Counted from the first letter of the stretch, positions 23,249 through 31,080 are shown. The stretch is 64,000 nucleotides of DNA from Cryomorphaceae bacterium (GCA_027483605.1 JAIXUE010000010.1:1-64000), one strand, 5' to 3'. Notes: generated by a model from the sequence alone, not told the origin. Numbers and translations are program-made.

Positions 23249-25114
23249 TCAAACAATTGTTTGCACTTGCCCCCTCATCCACTCCAAAGTCTCCTCATCA
23301 CTGCTCCACACATAACAGCCCTTCATGCCTCGGGTCATTAGCGTTCTGTATGTATTCTTGATGATGAGTTCGGCCATTTGCTGACCTCTTTCTCGATTAG
23401 TTTTGATTAGCGACTTAAGGCCGTGGATGCTTTTGTCACTAGAGGCGCGGGCTTGGGGTTGGCAGATCCATTGGCCGTTGCGGATGACGAGGTCGGGGCC
23501 CATGATGACGCCGATGTAGTCTACCTCGAGGCCTTGGCAGGTATGGATGCAGCCGATTTGCTCAACGGAGGCGGGGCTGATGATCCAGAGCATACCGTCT
23601 TGGGTGAGGTTCCATTGCTTGGCGAAGTTGTGTTCTGGAAAAATAATATCGTTTGCTTTTCGATCCGTTTTGGAGTTCCAGGGCCAGCAGTAGCCGGCAA
23701 CCATTCGGGCTCTATTTCTGATTAAGTTTTTTTCTTTGACTTTTTCGTAAAGTGCATTCGGTGAAGCACAGATTTGGAAGTCGTAGTTGAGGTCGTTTAG
23801 ATTGGTATTGGCGGTTTGGCGGATGCCGAGCAGTTGGTCTAGGTAGGCCATGTAGCCGTCGCTGCCGTTACACCTGAATTGGCTAGTGAGTTCTAGGCGG
23901 TGTAACGTTGCGCCTGCGTGGGCTGCCCACATGGCAATTTCGGCATCGGAGCCGATGTCTTTCATAGTGACGCGTTGGTCTTCGTCTAGGAAGAAAACCG
24001 AACAGCGTGCCGCATTGATGATTTCTTTGATTTGGTTCTCGCCTAAGTTAGAAAACATGCCGCTTTTTTCATTCAAGCGGTGTGCTTCATCGACAAGTAA
24101 GGCGTCGTACTGATTGCGTTCTGCACTAATGTAAGTTCCCGAACCTTTGAATAAATTATTGACCCAAGATTTGGTCCGGATGCCGCTGAGTTTGCTGGCA
24201 TAAACGTCGCGGGGTGCACTGTTCTTACTGACGTACTGCACCATTTTTTGTTTGGCGGTGAGGCGTGCTGTGAGCTGAATGGCCACTACCGATTTGCCGG
24301 TGCCGGGCCCTCCCCTCACAATGACTACATTTTTGGAGCTCGGGCTGGAGTGTTCTACCAAATTCCAGATTTGTTCGTAAACCACCTTTTGCTCGTCGAT
24401 CATCACAAACTCGTCGTTGCCTTCTATCATTTTGGCAATGGCATCGGCCAGGCCTTTTGAAGGGCGTATTTCGCCGTGCTCGATCTGATACATCACGTTT
24501 CGGGCATCGCCATACTTGACATGCTGCTTGATGAATTCAGACAAACGCAACACATCACTTTTGGCAAAAAGCGGTGCTTTTTGAAGGTATTCTGCGTAAA
24601 AAGGACTCGTTAATGGGCTTGGATCGGCACAATTGTGCAAAAATGCGCAAGCTTGTAATTTGATTTGCTGGTCTTCAACCGCAGCATTGAAACCCTGTAA
24701 CAGCGCCGCATAACTCCAGGCCTGATAACTCGGGTGGCTTACCTCTCTGACTGCTCCGCCCACGTATGTTTTCACCACGCCGTCTAAATTGGTGGCTGTG
24801 GCCTCAGACCATTGCTTGAGCTCCACAATTACGGCGCAGTCTTGGTGAGTATCGGTCTGGCCAGTAATGATGAAATCGATGCGCTTACTCGTGTTGGGCA
24901 CCTGACACTCAATACTGATTTTGGCGTCATTTGGGATATCGGAATCGTCCAGCACATTGCGCATGTACTGCATAGAATTTTTCCAAGAATCTACCTCATT
25001 CTTATTGGTATCTCGGCCTAAATTTCGCTTGAAGTTGTCATGTATGATATACTCAATTTGGCTCTCGCGAACCTGGCGCATGAAAGTCTCTTTGTTCTCT
25101 TGATAAACAATCAT
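23249..25114 (-). CDS. DUF2075 nuclease-helicase (Schlafen-like P-loop NTPase)
   Basis: A 621-residue protein with two parts. The N-terminal 200 residues contain RIDFIITG followed by CAVIVELKQW, the Asp ... Glu-x-Lys core of a PD-(D/E)XK nuclease. The rest is a superfamily I-like helicase/NTPase of the DUF2075 type: Walker A VRGGPGTGKSVVA (266-278), Walker B ALLVDEAHRL (338-347), a FFLDEDQRV motif, a SQFRCNGS motif, and a late IHTCQGLEVDYIGV motif. Such proteins are common in defence islands. The start overlaps the MazG-like gene stop by four bases. About 220 bases between its stop and the methyltransferase start hold nothing that I can name. Confidence 0.85.
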   Translation of the reverse strand: MIVYQENKETFMRQVRESQIEYIIHDNFKRNLGRDTNKNEVDSWKNSMQYMRNVLDDSDIPNDAKISIECQVPNTSKRIDFIITGQTDTHQDCAVIVELKQWSEATATNLDGVVKTYVGGAVREVSHPSYQAWSYAALLQGFNAAVEDQQIKLQACAFLHNCADPSPLTSPFYAEYLQKAPLFAKSDVLRLSEFIKQHVKYGDARNVMYQIEHGEIRPSKGLADAIAKMIEGNDEFVMIDEQKVVYEQIWNLVEHSSPSSKNVVIVRGGPGTGKSVVAIQLTARLTAKQKMVQYVSKNSAPRDVYASKLSGIRTKSWVNNLFKGSGTYISAERNQYDALLVDEAHRLNEKSGMFSNLGENQIKEIINAARCSVFFLDEDQRVTMKDIGSDAEIAMWAAHAGATLHRLELTSQFRCNGSDGYMAYLDQLLGIRQTANTNLNDLNYDFQICASPNALYEKVKEKNLIRNRARMVAGYCWPWNSKTDRKANDIIFPEHNFAKQWNLTQDGMLWIISPASVEQIGCIHTCQGLEVDYIGVIMGPDLVIRNGQWICQPQARASSDKSIHGLKSLIKTNRERGQQMAELIIKNTYRTLMTRGMKGCYVWSSDEETLEWMRGQVQTIV

Positions 25115-25449
25115 AACTCCGTATACTTCTGCGCACTACCTCTCGCCTTCTCCACCGGATATTTCTCAGCATTTTTGGCAATCTTATCCAAAACAATCTG
25201 CCTCACATCCAAGCCCTGCTTCTCTGCCAACAGCAGCGCATAAGCCAATACATCGGCCAGTTCGTCCTTGATCTTTTCTTTATCGACCAACTCCGCAGCC
25301 GCCGCATCTTTCCACAAAAACAACTCATTGAGCTCCGCCGCCTCAATAGACAGCGCCACCGCTAAATTCTTGGTATCGTGAAACTGCTGCCACTCCCGCT
25401 CATCGCGAAAAGCAACCAGTGCGTTGATTAGTTCTTGGATTTGGGACAT
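25111..25449 (-). CDS. MazG-like nucleotide pyrophosphohydrolase
   Basis: A 112-residue all-helical protein of the MazG/RS21-C6 type. It has the family metal-binding acids in EAAELNELFLW (about 36-46) and in DELADVLAYALLLAE (about 63-77), and the leading RDEREWQQFHDTKNLA. Members hydrolyse dNTPs or damaged nucleotides to monophosphates, often dCTP analogues. It is translationally coupled to the nuclease-helicase gene. The pairing of a nucleotide-depleting or -cleaning enzyme with a nuclease-helicase suggests defence, though a housekeeping role is possible. Confidence 0.85.
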   Translation of the reverse strand: MSQIQELINALVAFRDEREWQQFHDTKNLAVALSIEAAELNELFLWKDAAAAELVDKEKIKDELADVLAYALLLAEKQGLDVRQIVLDKIAKNAEKYPVEKARGSAQKYTEL

Positions 25450-25512
25450 GAGGTAAAGATGCGAAAAAAATAATTAAGGTATTAAATGAATCGAATTTCA
25501 TTGTGTTGCTCT

Positions 25513-26142
25513 TTACCAGTGCGAAGGCTTTGCAATTTCACCTGAATTGGTTTTAACGATTCCCTTAAACTGCGCATCTTCATACTTTATAGGTTTGATC
25601 GTAAAGGTTTTATCTGAATATAGTTTGAGCTCATCGTTTGTTCGTCTAAAAGGAAAAATGATGATTATTTTAATTACTGGATTTATCTTCCTGGCTAGTT
25701 CAATTGCAGGTATCAGGTCAGTATCTCCAGAAACAATTCCAATCACCTCACACAATGATTTTGATGCCAACTCAATAATTTTGGAGGCCATCGCAACATC
25801 AGTCTTCTTCTCTTCATAGGTTGCGAAACGTTGATTACACTTCTTACAGAGCACATCTTTAGGTTTGAAACCACCATAAATTGTTGTAATTCCTTTAGAT
25901 TCTAGAGCTGTAATGTAGCGTTTATGTCGATCCACACTATTTGGCTTGTCTTTTTGTACATGAAGACGTAATGTGGTGAAATAAAAAATAGAATGGAATT
26001 TAGCCTCTGCATCTATGGCACCCATGTAAGTATGAAGTAACGTTTTAATATCCAGCCACTTTGCTTTAATTCCTTTATACTTCTCAACATCTTCAATAGA
26101 ATGATAAAGGTTAAAACCATCAATTAAAAAAGAAACTTTCAT
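25513..26142 (-). CDS. NYN-domain RNase (LabA/DUF88-like) with a Cys pair
   Basis: A 209-residue protein of the NYN/PIN-like fold. The acidic sites are visible: FLIDGFNLYHS near the start, EKKTDVAMASKI in the middle, and GIVSGDTDLIPAIELA after it. A LCKKC motif at about 95 with no clear partner pair may bind zinc or lie on the surface. NYN proteins are metal-dependent RNases or RNA-binding proteins and occur in defence and RNA decay. The gene stands alone, with a strong terminator-like hairpin ending 11 bases before its ATG. Confidence 0.85.
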   Translation of the reverse strand: MKVSFLIDGFNLYHSIEDVEKYKGIKAKWLDIKTLLHTYMGAIDAEAKFHSIFYFTTLRLHVQKDKPNSVDRHKRYITALESKGITTIYGGFKPKDVLCKKCNQRFATYEEKKTDVAMASKIIELASKSLCEVIGIVSGDTDLIPAIELARKINPVIKIIIIFPFRRTNDELKLYSDKTFTIKPIKYEDAQFKGIVKTNSGEIAKPSHW

Positions 26143-26152
26143 GGGTATATAT

Positions 26153-26185
26153 AAAAAAAAACCCTCTAGACCTGAGAATAGAGGG
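26153..26185 (-). terminator. Terminator-like hairpin in the leader of the NYN gene
   Basis: On the minus strand CCCTCTA (26179-26185) pairs with TAGAGGG (26162-26168) across a 10-base loop, followed at once by nine T residues (26161-26153). That is a canonical intrinsic terminator. It ends 11 bases before the NYN start and 235 bases after the nearest upstream minus-strand gene. It could end that transcript or act as a transcription attenuator for the NYN gene. Confidence 0.7.
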
Positions 26186-26420
26186 GACTTACGAATTGCT
26201 TTGTAAGTGGAGTTATTTCAAAATTAGTTAAAAAAAATATTTCGCCAACTATTTTTCAGACTGTTAACGCTTCTCAAGGTAAAATATTATTCATAAAGAT
26301 CTTAATCTTCAAATTACGAAGGATATTTACCTAATGGACTCACAATTAATGACCTAAAGAAAGACCATAACTCAAGACCTCGAAATCCTACTATTGCAAC
26401 TGCTTACTTTATTATAGGAT

Positions 26421-26651
26421 TTATTGATACCTCCCCAACCACTCACCCAACACCAAACTCATCTCCAACACCACCTTCGCTTCCTGGTACTTTCCCTCTG
26501 CCTGTAGTTTTTCGTACAGCTCCGTGAGTTCGTTGAATTCATGCGCAAAATGTTCCTTGAAGGCCTGAGCGGTTTGGTTATTTGTTTGAGTGGGTTCGGT
26601 TTGATGATTCATTTCAGGTAAGTTCGGTTCAGGTTTTGGATTTTGGCTCAT
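26421..26651 (-). CDS. Small hypothetical acidic helical protein
   Basis: A 76-residue protein with a Pro/Asn/Gln-rich start and a helical C-terminal half (AHEFNELTELYEKLQAEGKY and following). The reading frame stays open for about 39 codons upstream of this ATG, through a run of eight A and six C, up to the stop of the frame at about 26770; that extension includes RPNLYLIIDEST, which looks like real protein. The true start could therefore be a non-ATG codon or a frameshift upstream. It follows the antitoxin gene by about 110 bases. No family recognised. Confidence 0.5.
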   Translation of the reverse strand: MSQNPKPEPNLPEMNHQTEPTQTNNQTAQAFKEHFAHEFNELTELYEKLQAEGKYQEAKVVLEMSLVLGEWLGRYQ

Positions 26652-26760
26652 TTTATCATTGGTGGGGTAACTGGTTGTGCTTTCGTCGATGATCAGGTAG
26701 AGATTGGGGCGTTCGGATTGGTTGTTGCGGATGGCCAGTCGCTTCGTTTTTTTTGGGGGG

Positions 26761-27771
26761 CTAAATCTGGCTCAAGTCAAAAGCATACTTGTAGCTGATC
26801 AGTTTGCGCTGAGGGGCGTTGTCTAGCCAAGCGCGTTCTTTGTGGCTGGTTTCGACAAGTTCGCTGGTTGGGGCAGATTTGGTGGCAATTTTGGCAAAAC
26901 GTTCCACGACGTGTTGGAGTACTTCTAACTCTTGGCCAGTGAAGACCGAAGGATTGAACTGCCGATCGGGTTTGGGCTTGAACTCTTCACCCCCGAAATC
27001 ATAGACAAGGATATCGATGTCGTTCTGATTAGCGATGTACTCATAAAGACTATTGTAGTTGGTTGGAACCGGCCCCATATTAATGGCTCTGTATCTAGCA
27101 CCACTGATAGAAAAACAAGTGCGCTTGAACATCAGGAAGTCCGCATAAAAAAGGAGTTTATTGAGTTGCGTTTTCCAGGGGTTGAGTTGGGCTGCGAAGT
27201 AAACGACCATCTCAGCCAACTTGACCATATTTGGTTTGCGGTATCCAGAAAATTCATCGGCAAATTCTCCATTGAACAAGTATTCGATGTATTCGGTAGC
27301 AAAGTAATTACTGACTTCTGCCTCTGTCAAAGACTCCGCTTTCATCCTTAATTTCTCTTTGAAATCAGATGTCAGCGATTCAGATAGCTCAATTAAATTC
27401 TGAAACTTTCGAGGGTCAGCTGCAAGTTGGATGAGCTTCCCATTTGATAAATTCGGCACCTCACCTAGCTCATAATTTCGGTAACTATTGACACCGAAGC
27501 CCAAAATCTCAGACATTTTTGTTGCCGAAAGTGCATAGCGCTCGCGTATCTGCCTGATCTCTTCGGGAAAAGGCAAATTGTGCTGCTGCAGATATTGATT
27601 ATGCAACTGCTGCAGATTGAGCTGATCTAACTCAGTAGAAGTAAATGTCTCACCACTCTGTTCGCATAAAAAGTAATGATACACAACCGAAAACTCCTCT
27701 TTGCGAAAAGTCAAAACACGGCTTTCTCGCTTAAGCAACATCTCTTTTCCTGTCAGTGGGCTTTTCATCAT
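26761..27771 (-). CDS. Antitoxin with HTH and Panacea (SocA/DUF4065-like) domain
   Basis: A 336-residue protein. Residues 1-75 look like a degenerate MqsA/YgiT zinc finger: SPLTGKEM and YHYFLCEQSGETF remain, but only one Cys is present. Residues about 85-130 form an XRE-type helix-turn-helix (IRERYALSATKMSEILGFG, then YRNYELGEVPN). Residues about 185-330 match the Panacea domain, with LNKLLFYADFLMFK and GARYRAINMGPVPTNY. Panacea is a promiscuous antitoxin domain that pairs with unrelated toxins. The 119-residue MqsR-like gene just upstream overlaps it by four bases and is the predicted toxin. Here toxin precedes antitoxin, as in mqsRA. Confidence 0.85.
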   Translation of the reverse strand: MMKSPLTGKEMLLKRESRVLTFRKEEFSVVYHYFLCEQSGETFTSTELDQLNLQQLHNQYLQQHNLPFPEEIRQIRERYALSATKMSEILGFGVNSYRNYELGEVPNLSNGKLIQLAADPRKFQNLIELSESLTSDFKEKLRMKAESLTEAEVSNYFATEYIEYLFNGEFADEFSGYRKPNMVKLAEMVVYFAAQLNPWKTQLNKLLFYADFLMFKRTCFSISGARYRAINMGPVPTNYNSLYEYIANQNDIDILVYDFGGEEFKPKPDRQFNPSVFTGQELEVLQHVVERFAKIATKSAPTSELVETSHKERAWLDNAPQRKLISYKYAFDLSQI

Positions 27772-28127
27772 CTTTCATTTTTAAATGGGTACTTCATTGG
27801 GAATTCAGCTTTGTGGAAGGAGATGCAAATAGTTCCACTTCCTTCCACACCCAAAGTAATTTTAATATAGATTTCACTACCCTTTACTTGCCTTCCGAAA
27901 ACCCACATTTCGTGCGAGCCAAACCAATTTTCTGGAAGTGGTCCTTGGGAGTAATCTATAATTTCTAACGCTTCAATCACCTTCTTTCGATAATTTGGGC
28001 TCAATTCTAAATCAGCTAAAGTTTGTACATTTTTACCTCGGTCGTCTAAAAAAACGATGTCCCAAAACTTTAATTTTTCCTTAAAACGCTTCAAAAAACG
28101 TTCAACATCATCAATTTCAACCATCAT
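27768..28127 (-). CDS. MqsR-like toxin
   Basis: A 119-residue protein; the two ATG codons at the start are adjacent. It has a helical first part (VERFLKRFKEKLKF) and a strand-rich second part with MWVFGRQVKGSEIYIKITL and ICISFHKAEFPM. The last block and the order of elements match MqsR, an RelE-fold, ribosome-independent mRNA interferase that cuts at GCN sites. The assignment rests on these segments and on the coupled Panacea-type antitoxin. A promoter box, TACTTTTG, lies at 28142-28149 on the minus strand, 14 bases before the ATG. Confidence 0.75.
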   Translation of the reverse strand: MMVEIDDVERFLKRFKEKLKFWDIVFLDDRGKNVQTLADLELSPNYRKKVIEALEIIDYSQGPLPENWFGSHEMWVFGRQVKGSEIYIKITLGVEGSGTICISFHKAEFPMKYPFKNER

Positions 28128-28141
28128 CTGATAAAAAAAGA

Positions 28142-28149
28142 CAAAAGTA
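28142..28149 (-). promoter_or_regulatory. -7 box of the MqsR-like/Panacea operon
   Basis: On the minus strand this reads TACTTTTG, an exact TAnnTTTG match, 14 bases before the toxin start. No TTTG element is found 19-21 bases further upstream, as is usual for promoters that need an activator or are weak. Confidence 0.45.
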
Positions 28150-28247
28150 GAAGCCTCTATCTTTTAAATATCACTTTATAGTCGATAATAATGCAAAATT
28201 AAGTGTTTTTACTTACTTTATTGTAAATTATTTAAAATATTACCCCG

Positions 28248-28442
28248 CTAAGTTACCACCTCTACCCCATCGTCTAACCTAAGTTCAATGCCACAATAAT
28301 TGAAGTCGTTGGGGGTGCCTTTGTTATCCCGTAGAAGAGCGTTTAGGTGTGAATCAATACGATAAAATATCCTATCGATATTCCACTGCAACCTTGCAAA
28401 TTTCCAATCCCTCGCGGATTCGCCCCCAACTTTGTAGCGAAC
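28248..28442 (-). pseudogene. Possible gene remnant in the 28128-28457 gap
   Basis: The 330-base gap has no intact gene. On the minus strand a 64-codon frame is open from 28442 to a TAG at 28248-28250 with no ATG; it encodes a plausible C-terminus with NDFNYCGIELRLDDGVEVVT. It may be the tail of a gene lost on insertion of its neighbours, or chance. The gap also holds the promoter region of the VWA gene, for which I see no clear box. Confidence 0.25.
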
Positions 28443-28457
28443 TTAAAATTTGTATTT

Positions 28458-29111
28458 ATGAAAAACAACACCACATTGTATCACTTTGTGATCGACAGAA
28501 GCGGGTCTATGAGTGGTATGGAACAAGAGGTCGTTTCTGGTTTCAATAGCCAGGTAGAGACCATTAAGAAATTGCAGACAGAGCTCGCTGAGCAGCAATT
28601 CTTGATGTCCTTGACCATCTTTGATAGCGAAGTCGAAAATTTGGTCTTACCGACTCCGATCAAGGAGATCACGCAAATCAATACCGAACAATTCAAGCCG
28701 CGGGGCATGACCGCCCTACTCGATGCGATTGGCAAAAGCATTGCTCAGATTGAGTTCAGTTATGGTGAAGTATTGAAAGAAAACCTGATGAGTGTCGTGA
28801 TGGTGATTATTACTGACGGGCAAGAAAACGCGTCTGCCTATTTCAATTACCATGAAATTGCCAAGCAGATTGCGGCGCGCGATGCCAAAGACAACTGGAC
28901 TTTTAATTTCATTGGTTGTGATTTCGATGCCCTGCACACCTCGAGAATGCTCAATATCAAGCGTGAAAACGTTATGAATATGAATAAGGAAGATTACCAG
29001 CATGTTAGTCAAAAAGTAAGTCAATCGATGAGCTATTATGCCAAAGAAAAGAGCTCCGGGAAATTCGTAAAGAATTTATTTCATAACTTTAAAGAAGACG
29101 AAAATTTATAA
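28458..29111 (+). CDS. von Willebrand factor A domain protein
   Basis: A 217-residue soluble protein consisting of little but a VWA domain. The metal-ion site (MIDAS) is intact: FVIDRSGSMSGM at 10-21, the Thr in KPRGMTALLDAIGKS, and VVMVIITDGQEN for the third loop. No signal peptide or membrane helix is present, so it acts in the cytoplasm, probably as a metal-dependent protein-binding module. It is followed six bases later by the 386-residue zinc-site protein, so they form a pair. VWA domains of this type accompany AAA ATPases, tellurium-resistance proteins or defence systems; none of these is adjacent. Confidence 0.85.
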   Translation: MKNNTTLYHFVIDRSGSMSGMEQEVVSGFNSQVETIKKLQTELAEQQFLMSLTIFDSEVENLVLPTPIKEITQINTEQFKPRGMTALLDAIGKSIAQIEFSYGEVLKENLMSVVMVIITDGQENASAYFNYHEIAKQIAARDAKDNWTFNFIGCDFDALHTSRMLNIKRENVMNMNKEDYQHVSQKVSQSMSYYAKEKSSGKFVKNLFHNFKEDENL

Positions 29112-29117
29112 GCCATC

Positions 29118-30278
29118 ATGACCATTCACCTGATTCGAACTGAAGGATTTCCAGAAGATCAATTTCATGAATTGTTGGCGTTTTTACGCAAGCAAGTGGG
29201 TATCCTTCAGTTTGTCGGTGGAAAAACCGTTACCCTCAACCCAGACTACACCTATCACATCTTTTTAGAGGAGAAAGCATACGAGACGCAATTTAAGCCC
29301 AGAAAACAGATCAATTCTCATTTCAAGGCCAGTGAAAGCAGCTCAGACGCCATCTATGAAAAACCAACATTTCCACTTAGAAAACGAATTTATTCTTGGG
29401 AGAATCTGCTCAATGCAGCAAGGGCCTATCGGCAATTTAATCAGGTCCCTGACAGCGATTTGATTTTTCTGCTCACCGATGCCCACAACACCAAAAATTG
29501 GTTCGGAGGCATCGACGAAAACATGAAAAACTTTTTTGTACATACCGCTGACTGGCCACTCTTTTTCAGGTTGCTCAATAAACCAATTTATCCGATTGCC
29601 TATGAGATTTTAGCATGGGTGCTGCGCAGCCTGATGTTCAAATCTCGCGAAGAAATCATTGATTTTGTACACGATGAACCCGTTGGTTGCATCAACGATT
29701 TTTGTAGCGATAAAAAACAAATTATCCTCAAAATGCGCACAGGAGACATCTGTGACGAATGCATGGATCAAATCATCTATAACGACGTTTCTCCGCCACT
29801 GCTCAGACAAATTCAAGTCATTCTCAATGAAATCAGACAACACATTCTTTTCAGCAGCAATCGAAATGTTTACCTGACCAGCAGCCGACTGCGCATCGAC
29901 CTCAGCAAACGCAAACTTTACTTTCCTGATTATGCCCAAGAAGAGGCCAAACTGAATCCGAAAGAACTTGCACTCTACCTCTTGTTTTTGGAACAAACAA
30001 ATGGCATCGCACTCAACCAAGTGATTGACTTCAAAGCCGAACTTCTTGAAAACTACAAGCAAATTTCTGGGCAAATCAAACCCGAAAAAATGCAAGCCAC
30101 CATTGACCTCCTCTGTGACTACCGTGAAAACGAACTCAACATTACCCTCTCGCGCATCCGCAAAAAAATCAAAGATGTAATCGGCAAAGAATTTGCAAAA
30201 AAATACACCATTGACCTGCTTGCCAACAACCAGCATGGCATTTTGATTGATCGGGAGTTTGTTGAAATATCCGCTTAA
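29118..30278 (+). CDS. Hypothetical protein with a four-Cys zinc site and C-terminal winged-helix-like region
   Basis: A 386-residue protein. Around residue 190 it has VGCINDFCSDKKQ, then about 15 residues on DICDECM: a C-x4-C ... C-x2-C set that should bind zinc. Upstream of it, IAYEILAWVLRSLMF occupies the place where archaemetzincins have their HExxH helix before a similar Cys site, so the protein may be an inactive relative of such peptidases; this is a visual comparison. The C-terminal 110 residues resemble the winged-helix effector domain of transcription regulators (LNPKELALYLLFLEQ ... NITLSRIRKKIKDVIG). It is paired with the VWA protein. Function unknown. Confidence 0.6.
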   Translation: MTIHLIRTEGFPEDQFHELLAFLRKQVGILQFVGGKTVTLNPDYTYHIFLEEKAYETQFKPRKQINSHFKASESSSDAIYEKPTFPLRKRIYSWENLLNAARAYRQFNQVPDSDLIFLLTDAHNTKNWFGGIDENMKNFFVHTADWPLFFRLLNKPIYPIAYEILAWVLRSLMFKSREEIIDFVHDEPVGCINDFCSDKKQIILKMRTGDICDECMDQIIYNDVSPPLLRQIQVILNEIRQHILFSSNRNVYLTSSRLRIDLSKRKLYFPDYAQEEAKLNPKELALYLLFLEQTNGIALNQVIDFKAELLENYKQISGQIKPEKMQATIDLLCDYRENELNITLSRIRKKIKDVIGKEFAKKYTIDLLANNQHGILIDREFVEISA

Positions 30279-30351
30279 GTACTATGTAGAGCAGATGAGA
30301 ATCAAAATAAGTCGAAATGAATTTTATCTTTATCCCATAAAAACCCAACCC

Positions 30352-30762
30352 ATGAAAAATTTATTGATCCTGAGCACAATGCTCCTTGCCTTCAGTTTTG
30401 CAAAAGCTCAAACCATCCAATCGAGCAATTATGGGACAACCGGTTACATCAAGCCAGATGGAACAATTCAAAATAAAAGTTACTCTACGGTAGGTTATAT
30501 AAAACCAAACGGAACCATTCAGAACAGCAGTTACTCGACAATTGGTTACATCAAACCAGATGGCACCATTCAAAACAGCAGTTACTCGACGGTAGGTTAT
30601 GTCAAAAAAGATGGTACGGTTCAAAATAGCAGCTACAAGACCATCGGTTATATCAAAGATGACGGCACCGTTCAAAACAGCAGTTATTCAACGATCGGAT
30701 ACGCAAAAGGAGTCAAAAAAGAATGGGCGGCTGTGACCTTCTTCTTTTTTAGATTCAATTAA
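30352..30762 (+). CDS. Secreted protein built of six 17-residue repeats
   Basis: The frame opens at 30247 inside the previous gene, but the ATG at 30352 starts a clear signal peptide (MKNLLILSTMLLAFSFAKAQ), so I use it (136 residues). After the signal there are six tandem units of the form SYSTIGYIKPDGTIQNS, 51 bases each at DNA level, then a short Lys/Trp/Phe-rich tail. Regular Tyr, Gly and Ile positions suggest a beta-solenoid or stacked-hairpin surface protein. The repeat number is likely to vary between strains. The 3' end overlaps the convergent pterin dehydratase gene by eight bases. Confidence 0.75.
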   Translation: MKNLLILSTMLLAFSFAKAQTIQSSNYGTTGYIKPDGTIQNKSYSTVGYIKPNGTIQNSSYSTIGYIKPDGTIQNSSYSTVGYVKKDGTVQNSSYKTIGYIKDDGTVQNSSYSTIGYAKGVKKEWAAVTFFFFRFN

Positions 30763-30997
30763 AGCTTTTCAGCACTCCATCAATCTCCCTCGCCAACTCC
30801 CAATCCTTTTCAGTGATTGTATGCCCTGCGTCGTGCGTGCAGAGCCAGATCTCCACCACATTGTAAGTGTTGCTCCAGGTTGGGTGGTGCTTTAAAGTTT
30901 CGGCTAGTTCGGCAACGCGGGTCATGAATACAAAAGCCGTTTGGAAGTCTTGGAATTCAAACTTGCGGTAAAGTTGGTTGTTATGGGTTTGCCACAT
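30755..30997 (-). CDS. 4a-hydroxytetrahydrobiopterin dehydratase (pterin carbinolamine dehydratase)
   Basis: An 80-residue protein matching the pterin-4a-carbinolamine dehydratase family almost throughout: RKFEFQDFQTAFVFMTRVAE, then KHHPTWSNTYNVVEIWL, then THDAGHTITEKDWELA. The paired His of HHPTW and the later His in THDAG form the active site. It regenerates dihydrobiopterin after aromatic amino acid hydroxylase turnover; in bacteria without that hydroxylase it may act in molybdopterin metabolism. It is about 10-15 residues shorter at the N-terminus than many members but has all catalytic residues. Confidence 0.9.
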   Translation of the reverse strand: MWQTHNNQLYRKFEFQDFQTAFVFMTRVAELAETLKHHPTWSNTYNVVEIWLCTHDAGHTITEKDWELAREIDGVLKSFN

Positions 30998-31023
30998 GGT
31001 TTGCTTGTTATTCAGTAAAATTA

Positions 31024-31067
31024 CTAATTGTCAATTAGAAAAAAGTATATACTTTTGATGTATACTT
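31024..31067 (+). promoter_or_regulatory. Promoter with two palindromic operators of the MazF-type module
   Basis: A -33 element (ATTG, ending 31030) and a perfect -7 box TACTTTTG (31050-31057) are 19 bases apart. The first sits in the inverted repeat CTAATTG-T-CAATTAG (31024-31038). The second lies in the 16-base palindrome AAAAGTATATACTTTT (31041-31056), and a further half-site GTATACTT follows at 31060-31067. Binding of the antitoxin here would block RNA polymerase, as usual for toxin-antitoxin operons. Confidence 0.7.
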
Positions 31068-31080
31068 AAATATAAAAGAA

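Noticed and set aside
26143-26420. Hidden gene between the NYN gene and the 26421-26651 gene
   Set aside because: All frames have frequent stops; only the terminator-like hairpin stands out.
26740-26770. Programmed frameshift joining the Panacea gene and the 76-residue gene
   Set aside because: The Panacea frame ends before the C6A8 run, so a ribosome would already have terminated; the two proteins are also not related to one known fusion.
28248-28442. Intact small gene in the 28128-28457 gap
   Set aside because: The frame has no ATG or other good start; listed only as a possible remnant with low confidence.
30247-30351. Longer start for the repeat protein
   Set aside because: It overlaps the previous gene and puts 35 residues before a standard signal peptide.
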